From Caballeronia sp. NK8 (GTDB lineage: Bacteria > Pseudomonadota > Gammaproteobacteria > Burkholderiales > Burkholderiaceae), in NCBI RefSeq assembly GCF_018408855.1, contig NZ_AP024323.1, positions 62,001 to 126,000 of the forward strand: a stretch of DNA of 64,000 nucleotides. The letters are read 5' to 3'. The notes beneath the pieces are model-generated. The model was not told the DNA's origin and ran no database searches. It was given only the letters and a program-made list of their open reading frames with translations. A program made the translations under genes and the position numbers. This document shows positions 1 to 9,000 of the stretch, one piece after another. Every line of letters begins with the position of its first letter. The stretch's first letter is position 1.

Positions 1-2
1 AT

Positions 3-755
3 TACGGCGCGGTGTCCTATGTCGACGATCAGTTCGCCGCGATCCTCGAAGCGCTCGAACAGGCGGGCCTCGCCGACGATACGATCATCGTCGTCACGTC
101 CGATCATGGCGAGATGCTCGGCGAGCGCGGCCTCTGGTACAAGATGACGTTTTTCGAAGGCGGCTGCCGCGTGCCGCTGATCGTGCATGCGCCGAAGCAG
201 TTTCGCGCGCATCGCGTGGCGGACTCGGTCTCGCATCTCGACGTGCTGCCGACGCTCGTCGAATTCGCGCGCGGAGAAGCGCCGCAATCATGGCCCGATA
301 GCATCGACGGTCGAAGCCTCGTGCCGCATCTACGCGAGACCGGCGGCCATGACGAAGCGATCGGCGAATATCTCGCGGAAGGCGCGATCGCGCCCATCGT
401 GATGATCCGGCGTGGACGTTTCAAGTTCATTCACACGCGCGTCGATCCCGATCAGCTCTATGACGTCGAGGCCGATCCTTTTGAGCGCGTGAATCTCGCG
501 AGTGACCAGCGTCATGCATCGCGCGTGGCCGAATTCCGCGCCGAAGTCGCGCGCCGCTGGAATCTCGACGCGCTGCATCAGGAGGTGCTGAAGAGCCAGC
601 AGCGCCGTCATTTCCACTTCGCGGCGACGACGCGCGGCACGATTCAATCATGGGACTGGCAGCCGCATGTCGATGCGAGCCAGCGCTACATGCGCAATCA
701 CATCGATCTGGACGATCTCGAAGCGATGGCGCGTTTTCCCGCCGTCGAGCACTGA
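3..755 (+). CDS. betC: Choline-sulfatase, C-terminal part (5' truncated by window edge)
   Basis: Hydrolyses choline-O-sulfate to choline and sulfate, feeding glycine betaine synthesis. The reading frame is open to the window start (Tyr-Gly-Ala-Val-Ser-Tyr-Val-Asp-Asp), so the first in-frame GTG at 12 is internal and not the start. Visible are the sulfatase motif TSDHGEMLGERGLWYK, with the Asp-His metal-site residues, and a C-terminal half with the choline-sulfatase-type segment DLDDLEAMARFP near the end. The arylsulfatase nucleophile region lies upstream, outside the window. The next gene, 45 bp downstream on the same strand, is a choline/betaine binding protein, which supports the specific choline-sulfatase call over a generic sulfatase. 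Confidence 0.88.
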   Translation, partial: YGAVSYVDDQFAAILEALEQAGLADDTIIVVTSDHGEMLGERGLWYKMTFFEGGCRVPLIVHAPKQFRAHRVADSVSHLDVLPTLVEFARGEAPQSWPDSIDGRSLVPHLRETGGHDEAIGEYLAEGAIAPIVMIRRGRFKFIHTRVDPDQLYDVEADPFERVNLASDQRHASRVAEFRAEVARRWNLDALHQEVLKSQQRRHFHFAATTRGTIQSWDWQPHVDASQRYMRNHIDLDDLEAMARFPAVEH

Positions 756-799
756 GGACGCGATCCGCACCATCACCCCACATTCGACAGGAACGCACC

Positions 800-1747
800 A
801 TGAAAAAGGGCTTCATCCATGCGCTCGTCGCCGCCGCGCTCGGCATCGTGACGTCTCACGCGTCGTCCGCGGAGCCGCAGTCCTGCACTCAGGTGCACAT
901 GGCCGGGCCCGGCTGGACCGATATCGACGCGACCAATGCAATGAGCGGCATCGTGCTCAAGGCGCTCGGCTACCGGCAGAACGTCGCGAACCTGTCGGTG
1001 CCGATCACGTATCAGGGCATGAAGAAAGGGCAGATCGACGTCTTTCTCGGCAACTGGATGCCTGCGCAGGCGCCGCTCGTGAAGCCGTTCTTCGAGGAGA
1101 AATCGATCGACGTGGTGCGCCCGAATCTATCCAACGCGAAGTTCACGCTTGCCGTGCCGGACTATGTGGCGGCCGCCGGCGTGCATTCGTTCGCAGACCT
1201 CGCGAAGAACGCCGACAAGTTCGATCACCGCATCTATGGCATCGAGCCGGGCGCGCCCGCGAATCAGAACATCAAGCGCATGGTCGACGACAAGTCATTC
1301 GGCCTGGGCGACTGGAAAGTGGTCGAATCGAGCGAGACCGCGATGCTTACGCAAGTGGATCGCGCGGTGCGCGAGAAGAAGTGGATCGTGTTTCTCGGCT
1401 GGGAGCCGCATGTGATGAACACGAAGTTCAAGCTCGCCTATCTCGATGGCGGCGACCGGTACTTCGGCGCGAATATTGGCGGCGCGACGGTCAACACGGT
1501 GGCGCGCAGCGGCTACGAGCAGCAATGCCCGAATGTCGCGCGCCTGTTCAGGCAGATGGCGTTCAACGTCGATCTGGAAAACGGCGTGATCACCGAGGTG
1601 CTGGAAAAGAAGGCCCACGTCGACGCAGCCGCGACGGATGCGCTCAAGCGCCATCCGGAACTGCTGAAATCCTGGCTCGACGGCGTGAGCACGGCGAGCG
1701 GCGGCAACGGCCTGGAAGCCGTTCAGACCGCGCTCGGCGTGAAGTGA
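800..1747 (+). CDS. choX: Choline/glycine betaine ABC transporter substrate-binding protein (ChoX-like)
   Basis: Periplasmic binding protein of the OpuAC/ProX type, 315 residues. The ATG at 800 is preceded by AGGAA at good spacing and begins a clear signal peptide (MKKGFIHALVAAALG, cleavage probably after SSA). An upstream in-frame ATG at 650 lies inside betC and lacks a signal, so it was rejected. Trp-rich motifs GPGWTDIDATNAM, FLGNWMPAQ and LGWEPH are typical of the aromatic cage that holds quaternary amines. It follows betC by 45 bp and is probably co-transcribed, so choline released from choline-sulfate is a likely ligand. No permease or ATPase gene is nearby. In Pseudomonas several such orphan binding proteins share one CbcWV core, and the same arrangement is inferred here. 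It is a paralogue of the 9620-10567 protein. Confidence 0.85.
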   Translation: MKKGFIHALVAAALGIVTSHASSAEPQSCTQVHMAGPGWTDIDATNAMSGIVLKALGYRQNVANLSVPITYQGMKKGQIDVFLGNWMPAQAPLVKPFFEEKSIDVVRPNLSNAKFTLAVPDYVAAAGVHSFADLAKNADKFDHRIYGIEPGAPANQNIKRMVDDKSFGLGDWKVVESSETAMLTQVDRAVREKKWIVFLGWEPHVMNTKFKLAYLDGGDRYFGANIGGATVNTVARSGYEQQCPNVARLFRQMAFNVDLENGVITEVLEKKAHVDAAATDALKRHPELLKSWLDGVSTASGGNGLEAVQTALGVK

Positions 1748-1751
1748 AGGG

Positions 1752-2774
1752 TTAGAGGCCGAGGCGGTCGATGACCGCGCGGGTGGCCGGAGAAACGAAG
1801 TGGCGGATGGCCTCGACGTGAGACTTGTTGAGGAGTGCGTGATCGCGATAGACGCCTACCGCTTTGGCCAGGCGTTCGAGCACGATGTTATGCACGATGG
1901 ATACGTCCTGGCCGAAATCCCGCGCCTGAGTGGAGACGAGCCTGTCGATCGCGCGAATCATGTCGAGCAGGCCTTCGGTATGAGGTGCATAGATGTGCAG
2001 GAACGCGGCGACGATGAGATCGATGTCGCGCGGCTCGAGGCCGGGATACCACAGACTGAGAAGGCGACCGCGGGCGGCCTGGAGACAGTCGCGCGCGACG
2101 TCATGCCGGCTGTTGGTCAGGCTCGCACGATGAGACCGGTGTTCGGTGAGCACCTCGTCGACATTCGAGAGCCGGCCGCCGGCCGCCATGATCGCGGCGA
2201 GATAGTCGAGGTCTTCGGCGCTGGCCGAGCGATCGTCGAAGCGAATGTGGTGTTCCCGAATGAACGAGCGCCGGACCATCAGCGTGCCGCCGCTGATCGT
2301 GTTCAGGCCATCGAGAAGGTGCGCCTTGATGTCCGCGTCGCCCAGTGAGCAATGCGCAATGCCCTCGGGGACATCGCCGAACACTAGGGCGTGTGATCCG
2401 GCCGCCGCCAGACGATCGCAGTCTCTGAATGCTTCGACCTGGGCGGCAAGCCTCGCAGGGAGCGCGCGGTCGTCGGCGTCGAGGCGTGCGATGAACTCGC
2501 CTTGCGCCGCATCGAAACCCGCGTTCGACGCGACGCTGACACCCTCGTTCCGGTCGAAGCGGATGAGGCGGATGCGCTGGTCGTCGCCGGCGGCGTGACG
2601 GGCGGCGGACATGGTCTGATCGGTCGAGCCATCGTCCACGACGATGAGCTGCCAGTCTTCGAGCGTTTGCTGCTGAATGGAGGCAATCGCTTCGCCGATG
2701 AAGCGTTCCGCATTGAAGGCGGGAATCACGACAGAGACGAGGGGCGGTGATTTCAGGGCGTTTTCAGGCGTCAT
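1752..2774 (-). CDS. Family 2 glycosyltransferase
   Basis: A 340-residue GT-A fold glycosyltransferase. Residues about 12-55 hold the nucleotide-sugar site (VSVVIPAFNAERFI, then IVVDDGSTDQT), and ARLDADDRALP near residue 100 is the metal-binding DxD region. The C-terminal 130 residues are helical and show no membrane segment, so a soluble or peripheral enzyme acting on a surface glycan is likely. Acceptor and sugar are unknown. It is convergent with the binding protein gene, with only 4 bp between stop codons, and no other glycan gene is in the window, so it looks like an orphan. No strong ribosome site is visible before the ATG at 2774. Confidence 0.8.
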   Translation of the reverse strand: MTPENALKSPPLVSVVIPAFNAERFIGEAIASIQQQTLEDWQLIVVDDGSTDQTMSAARHAAGDDQRIRLIRFDRNEGVSVASNAGFDAAQGEFIARLDADDRALPARLAAQVEAFRDCDRLAAAGSHALVFGDVPEGIAHCSLGDADIKAHLLDGLNTISGGTLMVRRSFIREHHIRFDDRSASAEDLDYLAAIMAAGGRLSNVDEVLTEHRSHRASLTNSRHDVARDCLQAARGRLLSLWYPGLEPRDIDLIVAAFLHIYAPHTEGLLDMIRAIDRLVSTQARDFGQDVSIVHNIVLERLAKAVGVYRDHALLNKSHVEAIRHFVSPATRAVIDRLGL

Positions 2775-2900
2775 GGAGCGGTGGGCGATGCGAGACGAAG
2801 GGGTGCGGTTTTTTTACAGATTCCGAAGTATGCGGAGCAGCGTCCAACGGGCATATCGGGCATATCTGAATTCGCAGTCGCTCGATTGACGCGCAACGCT

Positions 2901-2921
2901 CAGTTGCATGAGTCGCAACTG
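2901..2921. promoter_or_regulatory. Perfect inverted repeat upstream of the porin gene
   Basis: Arms cagttgc and gcaactg flank a 7-bp spacer (atgagtc). It sits in the 346-bp divergent gap between the glycosyltransferase and the porin, 200 bp before the porin ATG. It could be a dimeric regulator's operator. No regulator can be assigned from sequence, and no convincing -35/-10 pair was identified around it. Confidence 0.35.
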
Positions 2922-3120
2922 GACAGATTTGCGTCGCAACAGGTCGAGCCGCGACATATATGGAACCTTATTTTTATAACCTCGACACGACGAGTCGCTT
3001 CGTCGCGTAGCAGATCAGTTCCCGGCAACGTCAGCTTGTCTATGCCTTCACGCCATGCGCGCGGGCAGGGCAGCGCTTTTTCCAACGCAACATCCATCAA
3101 GACGAGCAAAGGACCAGCAC

Positions 3121-4269
3121 ATGAGAAAAGGACATGCCGCGAAGATCGCAGGGCTCGCGTTCACGGCGGGTGCGGCGAGCGTGCCTGTGGCGGCGCATGC
3201 GCAAAGCAGCGTGACGCTCTACGGCATCCTCGATGCGGGCATCACCTGGGTGAGCAACACCGGCGGCTCGCACGTGGTGAAGTTCGACGACGGCATTTCC
3301 TACGGCAACCGCATCGGCTTTCGTGGCGTCGAGGATCTGGGCGGCGGGCTGCAGGCGATCTTCGTGCTGGAGTCGGGCTTTCATCTCGGCAATGGCCAGT
3401 ACGCGTTCGGCGGCGCCGAGTTCGGCCGGCAGGCATATGTGGGCCTGAAGAACCAGTGGGGCACGGTGTCGCTCGGTAATCAGCTCGACATGACCGAGGA
3501 GTTCGTCTATCTCTACAACATCTCGGCCTGGGCGAGCGGCTATGCGATTCACCAGGGCGACTTCGACCGCATGAACGGCGATCGCCTGCCGAACTCGATC
3601 AAGTTCCTGTCGAACGACTTCGGCGGCTTCACGTTCGGCGGGATGTATTCGTTCGGCAATCAGGCGGGCGACTTCCATCGCAACAGCGCGTGGAGCGTGG
3701 GCGCGCACTATGCGGCGAGCACCTTCAATGTCGGCGCGGCCTATACGCAACTGAACAACCCCAACGGCATCTATGCGTTCGATCCCTACGCGATGATCGG
3801 CGCGCGCACCTTCCTCGGCCAGCCGACCGTATCCGTCGATCCCGCGACCGGCGCGGTTACGGATCTCTACAGTGCGAACGCGTTTCCCGTCGACAAACAG
3901 GGCGCATTTGCAGTGGGCGCGGCGTGGACCATCGGCAAGCTGATGTTGTCGGGCAACTTCACCTACACGACGATCAAGGGACTTGGGCAGACCTCGCACA
4001 TGCAGGTGTATGAAGCCGGTGCGTCGTATAGCTTCATGCCCGATCTGAGCCTGTACGGCGGCTATCAGCACACGCGCTTCGAAGGCAATCACTGGAATCA
4101 GGGGTCGCTTGGTTTGCACTATCTGCTTTCGAAGCGTACGGATGTGTATGTGTCTGGCGACTATCTGCGTGCGTCGGGGCCCATCGATGCGGTGATCGGT
4201 TATAGCTTTACGCCTTCGTCGTCGAATACTCAGGCCGATGTGCGTATCGGCATGCGTCATTCGTTCTAG
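3121..4269 (+). CDS. Outer-membrane porin, OmpC-type (Gram-negative porin family)
   Basis: A 382-residue trimeric beta-barrel porin of the Burkholderia/Bordetella type for passive uptake of small hydrophilic solutes. The start at ATG 3121 gives a signal peptide ending AHAQ followed by SSVTLYGILDAGI, the classic mature N-terminus of this family. The in-frame ATG at 3055 would add 22 residues ahead of the signal and was rejected. The protein ends in Phe (VRIGMRHSF), the recognition signal for BAM-mediated insertion, and shows the alternating aromatic/glycine pattern of beta strands. The divergent gap upstream carries an inverted repeat at 2901-2921. A giant palindromic repeat begins 72 bp downstream. 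Substrate preference cannot be read from sequence. Confidence 0.92.
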   Translation: MRKGHAAKIAGLAFTAGAASVPVAAHAQSSVTLYGILDAGITWVSNTGGSHVVKFDDGISYGNRIGFRGVEDLGGGLQAIFVLESGFHLGNGQYAFGGAEFGRQAYVGLKNQWGTVSLGNQLDMTEEFVYLYNISAWASGYAIHQGDFDRMNGDRLPNSIKFLSNDFGGFTFGGMYSFGNQAGDFHRNSAWSVGAHYAASTFNVGAAYTQLNNPNGIYAFDPYAMIGARTFLGQPTVSVDPATGAVTDLYSANAFPVDKQGAFAVGAAWTIGKLMLSGNFTYTTIKGLGQTSHMQVYEAGASYSFMPDLSLYGGYQHTRFEGNHWNQGSLGLHYLLSKRTDVYVSGDYLRASGPIDAVIGYSFTPSSSNTQADVRIGMRHSF

Positions 4270-4340
4270 AGCGTGGTGGGAATTGTCGTTTAGGAATGTA
4301 TAGGGGATTGGCGAAATTACCTGATACGCTTCGGGGTTTT

Positions 4341-4956
4341 CGCCGGATCCCGTATTCGTGTCGGTTTATTGGCGTTGCCCCTGTGCGGGGCGGCAGTCAC
4401 TTTCTTTGCTGCTGCAAAGAAAGTAACCAAAGAAAGCAGCTCGAGACGCCCGCGGTCACACGCAATTTGGGTGTTCTTCTCGTCGCTCGTGGCCTCTGTA
4501 GCGAGTGCCCTCGTAGGCCTAACCGGGCTTGGACCGCGCACGGTCCGACAAGCTAGTCGTTTGAGCGCGCTGGTTCAGCACGAAACAGTTTCGGCACAGC
4601 GCTACGCGCTGCCGTTGGGTCTGCAAGGGAAACCATCGGTATGGATACCTTGGTAATGAAGCACACGCAAACCCGATGGACCGGTCGGCCGCGAAGCGGG
4701 TCGGAGCCGTTTTGTGCTGAACCAGCCACGCGCGCAGCGCGATGTGACAGACCGTGCGCGGTCCAAGCCCGGTTAGGCCTACGAGGGCACTCGCTACTGC
4801 TGTGCCAAGACCGATCGCCTGTGCCGGGGCCGGCCTGAAGTACTTTGGATGGGGAAAGCTGTTTCTTTGGTTACTTTCTTTGCAGCAGCAAAGAAAGTGA
4901 CTGCCGCCCCGCACAGGGGCAACGCTAATAAACCGACACGCCAACGGGACCCGGCG
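4341..4956. repeat. Giant imperfect palindrome, copy 1 (616 bp)
   Basis: Fills the convergent gap between the porin and the regulator, ending 5 bp before the regulator's stop codon. Outer arms are inverted copies of each other: gccggatcccg, then cgttgcccctgtgcggggc, then a 26-bp hairpin with arms actttctttg/caaagaaagt. Further in, 4498-4545 and 4750-4797 are a perfect 48-bp inverted repeat spaced by 204 bp. The centre holds shorter inverted motifs (ctggttcagcacgaaa / tttgtgctgaaccag). The left arm has the type A segment (gacgcccgcggtcacacg), the right arm the type B segment (cctgaagtactttggatgg). Related copies are at 10598-11208 and 53939-55839. Translations of it ([12 protein letters not shown] and the like) look spurious. 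Confidence 0.88.
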
Positions 4957-4961
4957 ACAAA

Positions 4962-5939
4962 CTAGGCCGCCGCGAGCCCAGCGGCAGCGACGCCACGCAA
5001 TGCGCTGCGATCCTGCCGCGGACTCGTGTTGAAGCGCACACGATACGTGCGCGAGAAATGCGACGGCGATTCGAACCCGCAAGCAACGCATACCGCAAGG
5101 ATCGACATATCCGTCTGCTGCAACAGCTCGCGCGCCCGCGCGAGCCGAAGCCCAAGATAGAAATGCGTCGGCGTGTCCTTCATCGACGCGCAGAAAAGCC
5201 GCTCCAGTTGCCGCCGCGTCACGCCGATCGATTCGGCGAGCGCATCCGGCGACAGCGGCTCTTCCATGTTCTGCTCCATCAGCTCGATCACCTGGATCAG
5301 CTTGCGGTTGTGGATGCCGTAGCGCGCCGCGATCTGCAGCCGTTGATGATCCGAGCGCTGCCTGATGCGCCCCAGCACGAACTGCTCCGACACCTGCGCC
5401 GCGAGGCTCGCGCCATGCTCGCGCGCGATCAGGTCGAGCATCAGATCGATCGACGCCGTGCCGCCCGCGCACGTGATGCGACGCGTGTCGATCTCGAAGA
5501 GTTCCTGACTCGTCTCGATGGCCGGATAACGCTCAGTGAACGCAGCGGCCGCTTCCCAATGCAGCGTCGCGCGCCTGCCCGCGAGCAGGCCGGCTTCCGC
5601 GAGGATGAAGCTGCCCGTGTCGATGCCGCCGAGCGTCGCGCCCGCGCGATCGAGACGCTTCAGCCAGTCGCCGATCGCGCGCGTGTAGTCGGAGAGCGGC
5701 TCGAAGCCCGACACGACGAACACGGTGCGCGCATCGCTCACCTGATCGAATGCGCCTTCGGCATTGAGCGTGATGCCGTTGCTCGCGGCGACCGGCCCGC
5801 CGTCGACGGACAGGATATGCCAGCGATACAGATCGCCCGCGAAGCGATTGGCGACTCGCAAAGGTTCGATCGCGGACATGAAGCCGATCGACGAGAATTC
5901 GGGCAGCAACAGGAAGTGAAAATGGTGGGGAGTGGACAT
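4962..5939 (-). CDS. cdhR: GlxA-family AraC-type transcriptional regulator, probable carnitine regulator
   Basis: A 325-residue regulator with an N-terminal DJ-1/PfpI-like (type 1 glutamine amidotransferase-like) domain (residues about 5-180) and a C-terminal AraC double helix-turn-helix (about 220-315; LAESIGVTRRQLERLF and CVACGFESPSHFSRTYR). GbdR and CdhR, the Pseudomonas regulators of betaine and carnitine catabolism, have this architecture. The start was taken at MSTPHHFHFLLLPEF (5939). The longer frame to 6008 adds 23 non-conserved residues. It lies next to the three-domain synthetase and a few kb from caiX-cdhCAB, which makes CdhR the best guess, but GbdR or a related paralogue is possible. 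A candidate AraC-type direct repeat lies before caiX (9497-9527). Confidence 0.75.
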   Translation of the reverse strand: MSTPHHFHFLLLPEFSSIGFMSAIEPLRVANRFAGDLYRWHILSVDGGPVAASNGITLNAEGAFDQVSDARTVFVVSGFEPLSDYTRAIGDWLKRLDRAGATLGGIDTGSFILAEAGLLAGRRATLHWEAAAAFTERYPAIETSQELFEIDTRRITCAGGTASIDLMLDLIAREHGASLAAQVSEQFVLGRIRQRSDHQRLQIAARYGIHNRKLIQVIELMEQNMEEPLSPDALAESIGVTRRQLERLFCASMKDTPTHFYLGLRLARARELLQQTDMSILAVCVACGFESPSHFSRTYRVRFNTSPRQDRSALRGVAAAGLAAA

Positions 5940-6058
5940 CGGATCGATCGATAAAGACAGGTCGATTGGCAAGCCGTCCACGCTAGCAAGGGCAATAAAC
6001 GCGCGCAATCCGGCGCGCCCCGTAGGGCGAGCCGGACCGGATGCGAAAGAACGTGCGT

Positions 6059-9000
6059 TCAGGCGCTCGACAGTTCGTTCGTGAGCGTCTGCGCGACTGC
6101 GGCGAGATGCGGTTCGACGACCAGATCCGTGTGCTTGCCATCGACCTGCATGATGCGCAAGCCGTGCTTGGCGACGCGTTGCCAGACCGGCAGCGGATCG
6201 CTGCGCGAGTTGTCGAGCAGGCTCGCGCGCACATAGACGATCGGGCCGCCTTCATAGCGGCGCGGCCGGTAGGTCGTCATCGCCACGCGCATCGATTCGC
6301 GCACGCGCTGGAGCACGGGCGGCATGCCGATTGCATCGGGCGCGGGCGTGTGCGCCTGCTTGCCCATCCGCATCCGCACGCGGTCGGTGATCACGGCCGC
6401 CTTGCCGCGCATGTAGCCGAAGCGCTCGCCCGCTTCGAGCGAACGCAATTCGCGCAGACGTTCGACGATCACGGCCGCTTGATAGCGCGTCCACTGCGAT
6501 AAGGGCAGGCAGCCCGTGTGAACGTAGGTATCGAGCAGGCAGAGCATCTCGATCTTTTCGCCCGCCGCGACGAGCTGCTGCGCGATCTCGAACGCGATCA
6601 GACCGCCGAACGAATAACCGACGAGCGCATACGGCCCGCTCGGCTGCACTTCGCGCATGCGCAGCACGTAGCCCCGCGCCATCTCTTCGACGCTGTGCTG
6701 CGGCACTTCATCGCCGTCGAGGCCCAGCGCCTGCAAGCCATAGACGGGCCGCTCGTTCTGCAGCATGCCCGCGAGCGTCAGGCACTCCATCACCGAGCCG
6801 GTGATGCTGTGCACCATGAAAAGCGGCCGGCCGCTGCCCGCGCGCATCTGCACGAGCGTGGAGTTGCCGGCACGCGTGTCCGGATCGGCGGCGAGGACCG
6901 CGGCGAGCCGCGCGATGGTGGGCGCGAGGATCATCGTCGAGAGCGGCAGCGTGCGGCCGGTCGCGCGCTGCACGTCGGTGAGCATGCGCGCGGCGAGCAG
7001 CGAATGGCCGCCCAGCTCGAAGAAATTGTCGTCGCGGCCGATCGGCGAGAAGCTGAAATGCTGCTCCCACAGCGCGCACAGATACGCTTCGATCGCCTCG
7101 ACCGATTCGCCCGGCGCGGGCAGTTCGCGCTTCACGCGCGTGAGCGACGGATGCTCGCGAATCTGATCGAGACACTCGGGATTCGCGAGCGACGACACGT
7201 TGCGCGCGGGCAGACCGTTGACCGCGTCGCGCGCGGCGGCTTCCGATGGCTTGTTGTTGTGCGTGACCGGCAGACCGGCGACCTGCACGATCACGTCCGG
7301 CACGAGCGCGGCCGAGCCCTGGCGCGTGAGATCGCGGCGCACATGTGCGGCAAGCGCCGCATTCAGTTGCGCGCCGGGCCGCAGCACGAGCAGCAGCACG
7401 ATGCGCTGGCCCGCATCGCCCGCGTTCGCGCCGGTCTGCGGCACGACCATCGCGTGACGAATCTCGGCAATGCCGCTCAGGATGCGATAGATCTCGCCCG
7501 GGCTCACGTTGATGCCGCGCACGTTCAGCACGCCGTCGCTGCGGCCGTGCAGCCGCGCGGAACCCTGCGGCGAGAACTCGATGACATCGCCGTGCGTCCA
7601 CACGCCTTCGTTCGCGGCGAAGTAGGCCTTGTGAAAGCGCGAGCCGTCATCGTCGCCGAAGAAGCCGAGCGGGCGCGACGGGAACGGATTCGTGCAGACG
7701 AGCTCGCCCGGCATGATCGTGCTCGCGCCCTGATCGAACGCCTGCACGTCGAGGCCGAGGCTCCTGCATTGCGCTTCGCCCGCATAGACGGGCAGGTTCG
7801 GGTTGCCGAGCACGAAGCAGCCGATGATGTCCGTGCCGCCCGAGATCGATTGCAACTGCAATGGCTTCACATGCTCGTAGACCCACTGGAACTGCGAGTC
7901 GTAGAGCACGGCGCCGGTGGACATCATCGCCCGCAGCGCGGACAGATCGACCTGCGCACCCGGTTCGATGCCCGCGTCCTCGCTCATCTTGAGATAGGCG
8001 GGACTCGTGCCGAACACGGTCACGTGCTCCTTCGCGATGAGACGCCAAAGCGTGTCGACGGCCGAGACCGGGCCGTCATAGGTGACGATCTCGACGCCCG
8101 ATGCGAGCACCGACATCTGCCAGTTCCACATCATCCACGAGCAGCTCGTGTGGAAGAACAGCTTGTCGCCGGGGCCGAAGTCGCTGTGCAGGCGATGTTC
8201 CTTCACGTGTTCGAGCAGCGTGCCGCCCGCGCCGTGCACGATACATTTCGGCTTGCCCGTCGTGCCCGACGAAAACATGATGAAGAGCGGATGATTGAAC
8301 GGGAAGCGCTTCCACGAGAAGCGCATCGCGTCGCCGCGCACGATCAGCGAGTGCAACTCGTGCTGGCGCTGCGTCACCGAACTGGGCAGATCCGTCTCGT
8401 CGAGACAGACGATGTCGGTCAGCGTCGGCAGCTGCGCGGCCACCGCGGCGACGTGCCCCGAGATCGAGCCGCCCGTGTCGAACGGACGCTGCATCGTATG
8501 CGCGAACATCATCTTCGGGTCGAGCGGCGCGAAGCGGTCGAGAATCGCCTGCACGCCGTTTTCCGGCGCGGCGGTGGACAGCGTGGCGCCGAGCGCGGTC
8601 ACGGCGAGCGCGACGGTGATCGCGTCGCCGTCGTTGCGCATGATCGCGACCACGCGGTCGCCTTCTTTAAGGCCCAGCTCGGAAAGCGTCTGCGCGAGCC
8701 GCACGACGCGCTCGCGCAGCTCACCGCGCGTATAGGCGATGCGCCGGCCGTCGGCATAGCACGAGGTGAGCGCGGGCGCGTCGTCGGGAGCGATGCGTTT
8801 GCCGAGCAGATTCTCGGCGTAATTCAATTCGACGTTCGGAAAAAATCTGGCCGTTTCGCATTGATTGCCGATGCAAACCGGCTCATCCGAACCCGACCAT
8901 TCGAGACCGCGCGCCGATTCGAGAAAGCATTTCCAGAATTGCCGGTATTCACGCGCCGCGTAGGCGTGCAATTGGGAATAGTCAGCGAAATGTTCGCCAG

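Noticed and set aside
4498..4797. The 48-bp perfect inverted repeat as phage attachment sites or IS terminal repeats
   Set aside because: No integrase or transposase lies between the arms, the same unit recurs in all three giant repeats, and it is internal rather than at the outer ends.
4296..4838. Frames inside the giant repeats encoding [16 protein letters not shown] and SNQRKQLETPAVTRN-type peptides (also 10575-11265 and 55408-55948)
   Set aside because: They recur on both strands and in several frames because the DNA is an inverted repeat. Start sites, lengths and ends differ between copies, and there is no ribosome site or conserved frame. They look like spurious translations of the repeat.
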